64,000 nucleotides of DNA from Dehalobacter sp. DCA (lineage in GTDB: Bacteria > Bacillota > Desulfitobacteriia > Desulfitobacteriales > Syntrophobotulaceae). Positions 43,347-52,203 of this stretch are shown here, in pieces. The stretch covers positions 2,561,001-2,625,000 of the forward strand of contig NC_018866.1 of NCBI RefSeq assembly GCF_000305775.1. The letters are read 5' to 3'. Below the pieces are notes generated by a model. That model was not told the origin of the DNA and did not search any database. It saw only the letters and a list, made by a program, of their open reading frames with translations. Position 1 is the first letter of the stretch. Every line of letters begins with the position of its first letter. The position numbers were made by a program, and so were the translations under genes.

Positions 43347-44906
43347 TTATTTGCGTCGTTTGATCAGCATCTCGATGGCCATTTGGTACTCTTCCATCTT
43401 CAGCAGACGGGCAACAATAAAAAACACAAGCATGCCTACGAGTGCTCCACTGATTAAAACAATCGTCGAGCCCATTTTGCCAATTCCGACCCAAATGGTC
43501 AGCAGATTCGCCCAAATCATGACGACAGCTGCCATAGCCAAAGCGGCTGCCAGTGTTTTACTAAACACGGCTGCGATTCTGCGCCCGTCAATTTTGCCAA
43601 GCTTGCGGCGCAGTACGATAAACAGCAAGAGCATTTGCATAATGGCTCCGAGAGTTACAGCCAGGGCCAAGCCGCCGCAAGCCAAAGGACCGACTAAAAT
43701 GTACATCCAGATTATGCTGACAGCCATGGCGACGAGACCAAGAATAACCGGAATCCAGGTGTTCTGCATTGCATAAAAAGCACGCGGCAGAATCTGAATA
43801 ATAGCCTGAGCGGTAATCCCCAGCGAAAAATACAGCAGCGGCACAGCCATGATATCCGTATCCCCCGCACTGAATTCACCATGCTGGAACAGAACCCGGA
43901 TCAAAGGAAAGCGCAGAACGACCATCCCAATCGATATCGGAACCGTAATAAAGATAATCAGCCGAATTGCACTCGAGATCGTCTCGAGAAAATCTTTGGC
44001 CTTTTTCAGAGCAGCCTGCTCTGTTAAGGTCGGAAAAACAGCGACACCGATGGCCAGCGCGAAGATGCCGACCGGGACTTGGAAAAGACGGTAAGAGTAC
44101 CAGACCGCAGTCAAGCTTCCCGGATCAAGCGCAGAACCGAGGTTGGAATTCACAATGACCTGAAATTGATTCAAGGTGTACATGATAATCATCGGGACAG
44201 CCAAGACCATGATCTTCCGGACCCCGGGATGTTTCAGATCGATCATTGGATAATAGCGGAAGCCAACTCTGCGCAGGGAAGGAACCTGGACAAGAAAATT
44301 TACCGCAGCGCCGATCACGACCCCAAACGCAAAACCGGAGATACTCCGGGCTTCACCGGAATTAGCAAAAAGCGCCCCAAATAGGATGACACTGGCATTA
44401 TAAAGAACCGTCCCCAGCGCGGATGGCCAAAATATTTTGTATGAGTTCAGGATGCCCATCGTAATCCCGCTCAAAGCCAGAATGACCGGCTGCAGCAGCA
44501 GGATACGGGTAAGATAGATGGTAAGTTCCTTATTCGCCGGACTAAATCCGGGCACCTGCAGCTCAATAAACTTCGGAGTCAGCAGCATGCCCGCGATAAC
44601 CAGGATACAGAGCAGCAGAAATGTCGCATTGGTTACCGAGCTCACGACTTTCCATCCTTCTTTTTCCCTGCCTTTGGCAATATATTCGGACAGGACAGGG
44701 ATAAAGGCAGCGCTTAAGACGCCTCCGACCAACAGCCAGTAAAGCAGGTCCGGAAGGATAAAGGCCGTATTATACGCGTCAGTAGCTGCCGTTTTTCCGA
44801 ACAGTCCGGCCATCAGGGACTCCCTGACAAAACCGAGAAGCCTGGAAACAAGGTTGGCAGCCATCATGAAGCCTGCCGCTTTCATCATTTTTTGATTGTT
44901 TGTCAT
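43347..44906 (-). CDS. murJ: Lipid II flippase MurJ
   Basis: A polytopic membrane protein of about 519 residues with roughly 14 hydrophobic segments, which moves lipid II across the membrane for peptidoglycan synthesis. The N-terminus GFMMAANLVSRLLGFVRESL and the DAYNTAFILPDLLYWLLVGG segment are typical MviN/MurJ. Start uncertain: I use the ATG at 44906 (MTNNQK). TTG 44936 has no ribosome site, and the ATGs at 44888/44885 are also possible. Confidence 0.94.
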   Translation of the reverse strand: MTNNQKMMKAAGFMMAANLVSRLLGFVRESLMAGLFGKTAATDAYNTAFILPDLLYWLLVGGVLSAAFIPVLSEYIAKGREKEGWKVVSSVTNATFLLLCILVIAGMLLTPKFIELQVPGFSPANKELTIYLTRILLLQPVILALSGITMGILNSYKIFWPSALGTVLYNASVILFGALFANSGEARSISGFAFGVVIGAAVNFLVQVPSLRRVGFRYYPMIDLKHPGVRKIMVLAVPMIIMYTLNQFQVIVNSNLGSALDPGSLTAVWYSYRLFQVPVGIFALAIGVAVFPTLTEQAALKKAKDFLETISSAIRLIIFITVPISIGMVVLRFPLIRVLFQHGEFSAGDTDIMAVPLLYFSLGITAQAIIQILPRAFYAMQNTWIPVILGLVAMAVSIIWMYILVGPLACGGLALAVTLGAIMQMLLLFIVLRRKLGKIDGRRIAAVFSKTLAAALAMAAVVMIWANLLTIWVGIGKMGSTIVLISGALVGMLVFFIVARLLKMEEYQMAIEMLIKRRK

Positions 44907-44961
44907 AATGATGCTGAAGGACCTTTCTATATACAAAGAAATGCACTTACTGCAAATTATA

Positions 44962-45978
44962 TCATTTACCGAGATATTCCTTCAATACTTCGGCTATGGG
45001 TCCGGCTGCAGCCTGTGCTTCCTCCAACGTGTTTAGCTGACTGCCAATTTCCAGCAGGATGGCTCCGTCCGTGAGATACTGGTTATAGCGTGCTTCTGAG
45101 GCATAGCGGATTTTTGGGAAAAACAGTCCCGGGTATTTTTTCTCCGCAATCTTAATAATTTCACGCGCAATTGCATCGTTCTTTTCCCAGTTTTGATTTT
45201 TCTGACCGATCACAATCATGACTCTGGCACACTCCTGTCCGTTAATCTTTGCAGTATCTTTGCCCACCTGGGAAGGAAGTCCGTCCCGGTGAAGATCGAT
45301 CAGCAAACGGGTTGTTGGGTTTTTCTCGAGCATTTTTTTTGCTGCGAGATAGGAATGATTGTAGGCCTGGATATAGACCGCATCATTAACCTCCTCGGAA
45401 TGTGCCGTATTGATCCCTGCCTGGTTCAATTTTTCAGTCAATAGCTGTCCAATCTCCACAATATCTCCGTTTTCACCTCCAGCTGACCGGTCTGCACCGC
45501 CATCTCCCAAATAGGACTCTGCACTGTGGGTGTGATAGATGCCTACCAGGACATCCTGCGCACTTTTAACCGGTTCAGGATCATGATAAAACGGATTATC
45601 GAGGGGTTCGAGCAGCGGTCCCTCCATTTCAGGATCATTGGGATAATAGGCCCATCCCAGCCAGGTTGGCCCTTCGGAAGGAGGTGCATAGAAACTTAAA
45701 AAATACGTCCGAGCGTCGGATATGTTGACTCCGGTCAGCAAATACATTCCGATCCCTGTAGCAGCATTCCGTGTATCACTGATATAGGTTCGTTGTGGAT
45801 AAGACATCCCCGGGGCGCCTTCCAGAAGTATAAGCTCAAACGGAAAACTTTTTTCAGACAATATTTTTATGGTATACTGAAAACTATCGTTGGAAATGCA
45901 AAAGTAAACAGAAAATACAAGCAGCGCCAAGAGTAGTATGACCCCAACAGCTTTCAGACGGGTATTCCAAAAAAACAG
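44962..45978 (-). CDS. spoIIP: Stage II sporulation protein P (SpoIIP)
   Basis: Cell-wall amidase/endopeptidase of the engulfment (DMP) machine, acting outside the membrane during sporulation. The amidase core has GIYHTHSAESY, LLIDLHRDGLP and the final ILLEIGSQLN. The catalytic histidines and glutamate are visible. The first ATG/GTG/TTG in frame is TTG 45930, which would cut the membrane helix. The frame is open upstream to CTG 45978, eight bases after AAGGAGG, giving a full N-terminal anchor. I therefore favour the CTG start (or ATT/ATC beside it). Located beside murJ/lepA as in other spore formers. Confidence 0.85.
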   Translation of the reverse strand: MFFWNTRLKAVGVILLLALLVFSVYFCISNDSFQYTIKILSEKSFPFELILLEGAPGMSYPQRTYISDTRNAATGIGMYLLTGVNISDARTYFLSFYAPPSEGPTWLGWAYYPNDPEMEGPLLEPLDNPFYHDPEPVKSAQDVLVGIYHTHSAESYLGDGGADRSAGGENGDIVEIGQLLTEKLNQAGINTAHSEEVNDAVYIQAYNHSYLAAKKMLEKNPTTRLLIDLHRDGLPSQVGKDTAKINGQECARVMIVIGQKNQNWEKNDAIAREIIKIAEKKYPGLFFPKIRYASEARYNQYLTDGAILLEIGSQLNTLEEAQAAAGPIAEVLKEYLGK

Positions 45979-46088
45979 GATAATCTCCTCCTTTCCATAA
46001 TTAGGAATATGAAGGACAAACCTGTCTTAGAACATTGAAATATCCTTAATATTTTACACCTGCATTAACGCTGAATTTATACAGTGCA

Positions 46089-46105
46089 GAATTTTTAAGA
46101 TGTAC
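46089..46105. repeat. 17-bp target-site duplication, left copy
   Basis: GAATTTTTAAGATGTAC directly abuts the left end of the insertion sequence. The same 17 bp follow the right end at 47565-47581. Confidence 0.93.
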
Positions 46106-47564
46106 TGTCAATAGTCTGCGATAATGTCACCCTGATAGGGTGATAACTGTGCAGCAGAAATGTCATCCCTAAGTTTCTTGGAATAGAAAATTTCGGTATA
46201 GCCAAACCAAGGGGAATTAGTTTTGTTTTTAGGTTTAATTAAAGTCTCAGAAGGTAGGCAATTAGTAGAGTTGTCCGGCTGAGAGATATGTATTATACTT
46301 TCCTTAGGCTGAGTATTAAGCGGTTCTGGTTTAATCACAAGGCCCTTGAAAAGAACCTGCATTCCGATATGTTTACTGGTTGCTACAGTAATCGTGTCAT
46401 GAGGGGATGCAGGGATTTCTTTATTATCCTTAGAAATTGGCAACCGGTATTTCTGACCTCTATAAGAAAAGGAAAGGCCTGAATCAAGCTTTCTTGTTTC
46501 ATGTATAGCAAAGGTTAACTGAAATGCAGCCAAATCCTGTTTGGGCAAATAGGCCTTTTCCATGCTGGCAGCCTGGACGGAGAATTTGCGGTTGTAATAG
46601 GGAATATATTGCCTCAGGAATTCATTAGCCTGTTCAATTGAATTAATGCCTTTACGCTTCATATCTTTAGGCAAACGATCCTGCAAAGTTTCCCAGAGCC
46701 TTTCAATCCCCCCTTTAGCTTGTGCAGACTTGGCAATGATAAGTAGAATTTTGGTTTCTCTGAGAGCTCTTGCGAAGTGGGGTTGACGCTCGACTTTACC
46801 AGTTAGTTCTTCATCTAGTGTCAGTTTCTTTTTTGTTTTACTGTCATAAGCAAAGACTGTTCTACCATCGGTGTAAATTTCCCTTGGCAAATGGCCGTCT
46901 TGATTCATCTGAAACATCAACTCACAATACCCTTCAAAGGTTTCTTCCTTTTCGAAATGAAGAGCTAGAATACGACCTGTGGCATCATCTACAGCACCAT
47001 GAAGGTGCAGGTAGGAGTCATTGCCCAGCCAATCATAACTGGAAGCATCCATCTGAACGAGTTCTCCTTCACGTTTACGGGCATTTCTTGACCGATGTTT
47101 CTTCGGTCTTCGTTTGGCCTTTGGGGATCGAATACCACTGGCTTTTAGATGTCTTGAAACAGTGCTGACAGAGACAAATATCCCCTTGTCTTCAGCGAGA
47201 ACATCGGTAGCATGGCAAAAGTTATAGTTGATCAATTCCTTTTCGTAAATCTCAATGATGTTCAAGGCTAACTTTGGATCTAAGGCATTAGCAGGCTTAC
47301 GTCCTCTGTTTTTATGCAGAATGCTCATGACCCCATTGGCGGTGGCCTCCACTTTCAACCGCTGTACTTGTCTGACGCTGAGATTTAGAAGCCCTGCTGC
47401 TTGTTTGTTTAATAAATGGCCTGCCAATAATTCTTCGATAATGGTTACTTTTCTTGCTTCTTGCTTGCTCATTTCTAATTTCATTCTCCCATTATATCTG
47501 TTTTGTGAGGGGATGACATTTTCCTTGAAGAATTATACTATGACATTATCGCAGATCAACAACA
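46106..47564 (-). mobile_element. Complete insertion sequence (ISNCY, IS1202-like)
   Basis: A 1459-bp element with 24-bp imperfect terminal inverted repeats (46106-46129 and 47541-47564) starting TGT. Nineteen of 24 bases match, including the inner 15 (TCTGCGATAATGTCA). It is flanked by a perfect 17-bp target duplication and carries one intact transposase. Long duplications fit the IS1202-like group. The perfect duplication and intact ORF suggest a recent, possibly active insertion. Confidence 0.92.
46108..47484 (-). CDS. ISNCY/IS1202-like transposase
   Basis: The 458-residue DDE transposase has an N-terminal HTH (LLNLSVRQVQRLKVE, residues ~32-46), a second DNA-binding region, and an RNase H-like core with the acids in VQMDASSYDW, EIYTDGRTVF and GGIERLWETL. 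A C-terminal beta domain and tail follow. The last codon lies inside the left terminal repeat. The ATG at 47484 has GGGAG close by; ATG 47472 is an alternative. Complete, with no frameshift. Confidence 0.93.
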   Translation of the reverse strand: MKLEMSKQEARKVTIIEELLAGHLLNKQAAGLLNLSVRQVQRLKVEATANGVMSILHKNRGRKPANALDPKLALNIIEIYEKELINYNFCHATDVLAEDKGIFVSVSTVSRHLKASGIRSPKAKRRPKKHRSRNARKREGELVQMDASSYDWLGNDSYLHLHGAVDDATGRILALHFEKEETFEGYCELMFQMNQDGHLPREIYTDGRTVFAYDSKTKKKLTLDEELTGKVERQPHFARALRETKILLIIAKSAQAKGGIERLWETLQDRLPKDMKRKGINSIEQANEFLRQYIPYYNRKFSVQAASMEKAYLPKQDLAAFQLTFAIHETRKLDSGLSFSYRGQKYRLPISKDNKEIPASPHDTITVATSKHIGMQVLFKGLVIKPEPLNTQPKESIIHISQPDNSTNCLPSETLIKPKNKTNSPWFGYTEIFYSKKLRDDISAAQLSPYQGDIIADY

Positions 47565-47581
47565 GAATTTTTAAGATGTAC
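47565..47581. repeat. 17-bp target-site duplication, right copy
   Basis: Second copy of the GAATTTTTAAGATGTAC target duplication. Its last base touches the -35 box of the ileS promoter. Confidence 0.93.
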
Positions 47582-47611
47582 TTGGCATTTTTGCATGAGA
47601 TGTCATATAAT
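47582..47611 (+). promoter_or_regulatory. ileS promoter
   Basis: TTGGCA (47582-47587), an 18-bp spacer and TATAAT (47606-47611). A second TATAAT at 47615-47620 with TTGCAT at 47591-47596 is an alternative. The -35 begins at the first base after the IS target duplication. Confidence 0.7.
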
Positions 47612-47617
47612 AGATAT

Positions 47618-47938
47618 AATTTGAAGACAATTTAAGTATCAAACAGCAAGGAATGGGACAGTAGCTTAAAAGGAAGTCCACAGAAAGCAATCGAATGCTG
47701 AGAGATTGCGTCCGACTTTCAAGTGAAAATCACCCGGGAGCTGAACTTCAGAAATATGTACCTTGTCACTGTCAAGTGATCAATTAACAGGGTTCCAGTA
47801 AGAAGTTTCGCCTGCCCTGCGTTAACGGGTAAGAGTGATGTGTTTGACGTAATTTCATGTACCTCAGACATATAATCAGGGTGGTACCGCGGTTTAGTCG
47901 TCCCTAAGTTATTTATACTTAGGGATTTTTACTTTTTT
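47618..47938 (+). promoter_or_regulatory. T-box leader of ileS (isoleucine, AUC specifier)
   Basis: The T-box AGGGTGGTACCGCGG is at 47878-47892. The terminator CCCTAAGT/ACTTAGGG (47902-47924) is followed by a T-run. Stem I includes CTGAGAGATTGCG. The presumed specifier ATC is at 47729-47731, followed by ACC and a GGGAGC block. The leader is about 400 nt to the start codon. Uncharged tRNA-Ile would switch ileS on. Confidence 0.92.
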
Positions 47939-48019
47939 CATATGATAACTTGAGGGTTGACGAGGAATTAGTTGACGAGGAACTAACAGTCATTAATGAA
48001 TTGATAAAGGAGAATCTCT

Positions 48020-51000
48020 ATGAAAAAATTTAAATCTTTAGCTGAAAACCCCGTTGCTGGACGGGAAAAACAAATATCAGATTACTGGGATTCGATTGAT
48101 ATTCTGCAGAAGACAATCGAAAACCGCGAAGGCGCGGAACCGTTCGTGTTTTATGAGGGTCCGCCTACAGCCAACGGCAAGCCGGGTATTCACCATGTCA
48201 TGGCGAGAACCCTGAAGGATTCCGTCTGCCGGTATCAGAACATGAAAGGTTTTCAGGTCAAACGGAAGGCCGGATGGGATACGCACGGACTGCCGGTGGA
48301 AATCGAAGTTGAAAAACAGCTGAATCTTTCCGACAAACAAGGTATAGAAGCGTATGGGATCGCCCAGTTCAATGAAAAATGCCGCGACTCTGTGTTTACG
48401 TATGAAAAACAGTGGCGCGAGATGACGATCCGGATGGGTTATTCGATTGATCTGGATCATCCTTATATTACCCTGGATAACAATTATATTGAAAGCGTCT
48501 GGTGGATTCTGGACAAATTCTTCAAAGAAGGCTACATGTACGAAGGTCACAAGATTCTTCCGTACTGTTCCAGATGCGGAACCGGACTTGCTTCCCATGA
48601 AGTCGCGCTGGGCTATAAAGAAATCAAAACAAATACCGTCATCGCCAAATTTAAGCGCAAAGGAGTTGACGAGTATTTCCTGGCCTGGACGACCACACCA
48701 TGGACCCTGCCCTCCAATGCGGCACTCACAGTCAGCCCGGCTGAGACCTACGTCAAAGTCCGCAGCAATGATGAGATTTATTATTTATCAAAGACGCTCG
48801 CACCGAAAGTACTCGGCGACGATTATGAAGTCCTGCAGGAATTAAAAGGCACTGAGCTTGAATATATGGAGTATGAGCAGCTGATGCCGTTCTTAACCAC
48901 CGACAAAAAAGCTTTTTTTGTGACGACTGCCGATTATGTCACGACAGAGGACGGTACCGGGATCGTCCATACCGCACCCGCTTTTGGTGAAGACGATTAT
49001 AACACCGGAAAGCGCTACAACCTGCCGGTTTTTCAACCGGTGGACGAATCGGGCAAATTTATCGCAACGCCTTGGAAGGATAGCTTTGTGATGGATGCCG
49101 ACCTGGATATCATCAAGTGGCTGCATGCCGAGGGCAAACTGTTTAAAAAGGAAAAAATGGAGCATAATTACCCGCACTGCTGGCGCTGTCAGACCCCTCT
49201 GCTGTACTACGCCAAACCAAGCTGGTACATTGCGATGACCAAACTAAAAGATCAGCTTGTCGCAAATAACAAAACAGTCGAATGGTATCCCGACTTTGTC
49301 GGTGAAAAACGTTTTGGCAACTGGCTTGAAAATGTTAATGACTGGGCATTGTCCCGTAACCGCTACTGGGGGACTCCTTTAAATATCTGGCGTTGCGGAT
49401 GCGGCCATACCGCTTCAGTCGGCTCCCGCAAAGAACTTGTGGAAAAAGCAATCGAAAAGATTGATGAAACCATTGAACTGCACCGACCTTACGTCGATGA
49501 TGTTCATATCCGCTGTGAGAAGTGCGGCAAACCGATGGCCCGGGTCAGTGAAGTGATCGACTGCTGGTTTGACAGCGGCGCGATGCCTTATGCTCAGCAT
49601 CATTATCCGTTTGAAAACAAAGAGAACTTCCATGAACTGTTCCCGGCTGATTTTATCTGTGAAGGGATCGATCAGACCCGCGGCTGGTTCTACTCCCTGC
49701 TCGCGATCTCGACCTTTGTGATGGGCCGTTCCCCGTATAAGCGGGTCCTGGTCAATGATTTGGTTTTAGATAAGCAGGGACAGAAAATGTCCAAATCCAA
49801 AGGCAACACGGTAGACCCGTTTGAACTGTTTGACCAGTACGGCGCCGACACGCTCAGATGGTATTTGCTTTATGTGTCTCCGGCCTGGACACCTAAACGC
49901 TTTGACATCGAAGGCCTTAAGGAAGTCCAGAGCAAGTTCTTCGGGACACTCCGCAACGTCTATACCTTTTTTGCGCTCTATGCGAATACCGATGAGGTCG
50001 ACCCGAGAGATTTCTTTATCGAATACAAAAAGCGGCCGGAGCTCGACAGGTGGGTCCTCTCCAAATATCACGCCCTGCTCGATGACGTTGAAACCAATCT
50101 CGCTGTCTATGATCTGACTAAAGCGGTCCGAAAAATACAGGAATTTGTCAGCGAGGACCTCTCCAACTGGTATATCCGGCGCTCCCGCCGCAGATTCTGG
50201 GATCCCGGCCTGTCGGACGACAAGAAGGCCGTCTATAACACCACGTATGAAATCCTGGTCGGCATTGCCAAAATCTCAGCACCGTTCGCACCTTATCTGG
50301 CGGAAGAAATCTACCGTAACCTGACCGGTGAGACTTCGGTCCACCTGGCAGATTATCCGGAATATGTCTCGACTATGATCGATGAGAACGTCGAAAACAG
50401 AATGGATTTGGTCAGGAATTTAGTCACCCTCGGCAGATCTGCCCGGGAACAGGTCAGGATCAAAGTCCGTCAGCCGATCCAGCAAATCCTAGTTGACGGG
50501 AAATATGAAGTCCTGATCGCCGATTTAATTCCACTGATTCAGGAAGAGCTCAATGTAAAGGAAGTTATTTTTGCGAATAACTTAAGCGATTTCATGAATT
50601 TCATTCTGAAGCCTAACTTCAAAACTGCCGGACCCGTCTTCGGCTCGAAAATCAAACTCCTTGGCAAAGCACTGGAAAGCCTGGAGGCTTCAACGGCTGC
50701 GGCTGCCCTGGAGGCTGGAGAATCGTTCTCAGTGGATGTGGATGGAGAACAGCTAGATATCGTCAAGGACTATGTCATCGTGTCGATTTCCGCCAAAGAA
50801 GGGTTCACGGTCACAATGGAAAACAACCTGTTCGTTATTCTTGATACCACGCTGACCAGAGAGCTTATCGATGAAGGTCTGGCCAGAGAGCTCGTTTCCA
50901 AAGTCCAGCAGATGCGCAAGAGCAATGATTTTGAAATGATGGACCGCATCCGGATCTATTTCGATGGGGATGACCAAGTCACGAGTGCGATTCAAAGCTA

Positions 51001-51121
51001 TCAGGAATACATCAAAATAGAAACGCTCGCTGAAAGCATCGAAAAAACACCGAGTACCGCAGACCTGACTAAGGTGAACCTGAATGACCACGATACCGGC
51101 GTCAGGGTCGAACGGATCTAA
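48020..51121 (+). CDS. ileS: Isoleucyl-tRNA synthetase, IleS2 type
   Basis: Class I synthetase of 1033 residues, starting at the ATG after AAAGGAGAA. The size and N-terminus (FYEGPPTANGKPGIHHV) mark the eukaryote-like IleS2 group, as opposed to the usual ~920-residue IleS1. The HIGH signature reads G56-I57-H58-H59, with first and third residues exchanged relative to HxGH. KMSKS is intact at 589-593. The CP1 editing domain (about 195-400, WTTTPWTLPSNAAL) is present. IleS2 enzymes are known for mupirocin resistance. No second ileS is in this window. Confidence 0.97.
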   Translation: MKKFKSLAENPVAGREKQISDYWDSIDILQKTIENREGAEPFVFYEGPPTANGKPGIHHVMARTLKDSVCRYQNMKGFQVKRKAGWDTHGLPVEIEVEKQLNLSDKQGIEAYGIAQFNEKCRDSVFTYEKQWREMTIRMGYSIDLDHPYITLDNNYIESVWWILDKFFKEGYMYEGHKILPYCSRCGTGLASHEVALGYKEIKTNTVIAKFKRKGVDEYFLAWTTTPWTLPSNAALTVSPAETYVKVRSNDEIYYLSKTLAPKVLGDDYEVLQELKGTELEYMEYEQLMPFLTTDKKAFFVTTADYVTTEDGTGIVHTAPAFGEDDYNTGKRYNLPVFQPVDESGKFIATPWKDSFVMDADLDIIKWLHAEGKLFKKEKMEHNYPHCWRCQTPLLYYAKPSWYIAMTKLKDQLVANNKTVEWYPDFVGEKRFGNWLENVNDWALSRNRYWGTPLNIWRCGCGHTASVGSRKELVEKAIEKIDETIELHRPYVDDVHIRCEKCGKPMARVSEVIDCWFDSGAMPYAQHHYPFENKENFHELFPADFICEGIDQTRGWFYSLLAISTFVMGRSPYKRVLVNDLVLDKQGQKMSKSKGNTVDPFELFDQYGADTLRWYLLYVSPAWTPKRFDIEGLKEVQSKFFGTLRNVYTFFALYANTDEVDPRDFFIEYKKRPELDRWVLSKYHALLDDVETNLAVYDLTKAVRKIQEFVSEDLSNWYIRRSRRRFWDPGLSDDKKAVYNTTYEILVGIAKISAPFAPYLAEEIYRNLTGETSVHLADYPEYVSTMIDENVENRMDLVRNLVTLGRSAREQVRIKVRQPIQQILVDGKYEVLIADLIPLIQEELNVKEVIFANNLSDFMNFILKPNFKTAGPVFGSKIKLLGKALESLEASTAAAALEAGESFSVDVDGEQLDIVKDYVIVSISAKEGFTVTMENNLFVILDTTLTRELIDEGLARELVSKVQQMRKSNDFEMMDRIRIYFDGDDQVTSAIQSYQEYIKIETLAESIEKTPSTADLTKVNLNDHDTGVRVERI

Positions 51122-51186
51122 ATGCTTTGGCTCAATCGTATAATGTTGGGCTAAACCCCAAAAATACGCAACCCTGAACCGATATG

Positions 51187-51228
51187 ATGCTGGTAATAGT
51201 TTTTCAGACTGTTACCAGCATTTTTTTT
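51187..51228 (+). terminator. ileS terminator
   Basis: ATGCTGGTAA (51187-51196) pairs with TTACCAGCAT (51212-51221), followed by seven more T's. It lies 66 bp past the ileS stop. Confidence 0.9.
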
Positions 51229-51322
51229 GAATTTTGCTGAGGATGACGACAAGATACTATTTGCTTTTTTACTATTATTTTCTAAATGTATGTTATTTTT
51301 TATTATTTTTAGTTGTTTTTGG

Positions 51323-51351
51323 TTGTTTTTGGTTGTCTTAATTTGTATAAT
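51323..51351 (+). promoter_or_regulatory. Promoter of the HTH-Uma2 gene
   Basis: TTGTTT (51323-51328), 17 bp, TATAAT (51346-51351). It lies in a run of GGTTGTTTTT repeats (about 51310-51336). Confidence 0.5.
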
Positions 51352-51371
51352 TTGATTGAGGTGATCATGAT

Positions 51372-52127
51372 ATGTCGATGGATAAGGAGCTTATGACTGC
51401 CCAGGCGCTGGCTGAAGCACTCGATCTTTCAACCGAGACTATTTGGAAATATACACGTGAGAAAAAAATACCGTTTATCGAGTTGAGCGGCAAGCAGTAC
51501 CGCTATATACTGGCAGATGTTCTTAACGCACTCACAAATACCGCCTCTTCCGTGCAGGAAAGATCAAACAAATACACTGCAGAATCTTCCAGGAAGCTGA
51601 CTTACGAAGACTATCTGAAAATACCGGATGAACCCGGTTACCGCATCGAGATTCTCGATGGCATTATGGTGAAAGAGCCTGCTCCAAATGTCAGCCATCA
51701 ACGTGTTTTGCTTCGGTTAACATGGATTCTTGAAGATTATTTTCGGGGAAATGATCCCGAAGGCGAAGTATTTGTGGCACCTCTTGATGTAACATTATTA
51801 GATATCAACGTGGTCCAGCCCGACATTTTTTACGTTTCCGGGCAGCAAAGACAGATCATCAAAGAAGCCCGTATCAATGGCCAGCCAACAATCGTGGTTG
51901 AAATCATTTCCCCATCCAGCAGGCGCAAAGATCGTCTGCAGAAGCTGCAGATTTACCAAAAGACCAAAATCCCACATTACTGGCTGGTCGATCCGGCTGA
52001 GAAAACCCTCGAATGTTTTGTACTGAGGGATGGTTCCTACGTCTTAGCTGCAGCAGGTATGGATGAAGATGTTGTAGATCATCCATATTTCACTGGTTTA
52101 TCTATTCCATTGAAATCATTATGGTAG
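51372..52127 (+). CDS. HTH domain fused to Uma2-family (DUF820) nuclease-like protein
   Basis: The 251-residue protein starts at the ATG at 51372, eight bases after GAGGTG. Residues ~5-50 form an excisionase/MerR-like HTH (MTAQALAEALDLSTETIWKY), with a linker to ~72. Residues ~75-251 are a Uma2 domain of the PD-(D/E)xK fold: YEDYLKIPDEPGYRIEILDG, VVQPDIFYV, PTIVVEIISPSS and KIPHYWLVDP. The presumed metal ligands are D in QPD and E in VEI. Uma2 proteins are abundant in cyanobacteria and some Firmicutes, with no settled biology. The N-terminal HTH suggests DNA targeting. It is a single gene between ileS and the liv operon. Confidence 0.85.
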   Translation: MSMDKELMTAQALAEALDLSTETIWKYTREKKIPFIELSGKQYRYILADVLNALTNTASSVQERSNKYTAESSRKLTYEDYLKIPDEPGYRIEILDGIMVKEPAPNVSHQRVLLRLTWILEDYFRGNDPEGEVFVAPLDVTLLDINVVQPDIFYVSGQQRQIIKEARINGQPTIVVEIISPSSRRKDRLQKLQIYQKTKIPHYWLVDPAEKTLECFVLRDGSYVLAAAGMDEDVVDHPYFTGLSIPLKSLW

Positions 52128-52203
52128 AAAATATACTATGATAGACTCTTAAAACTCTTAAGGTTTTGATACGATACATACGCTGGGTAAAGCCGCAATA
52201 TAC

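Noticed and set aside
46000..47700. Gene disrupted by the insertion sequence
   Set aside because: The flanking sequence, rejoined at the target duplication, shows only non-coding upstream DNA of spoIIP and ileS.
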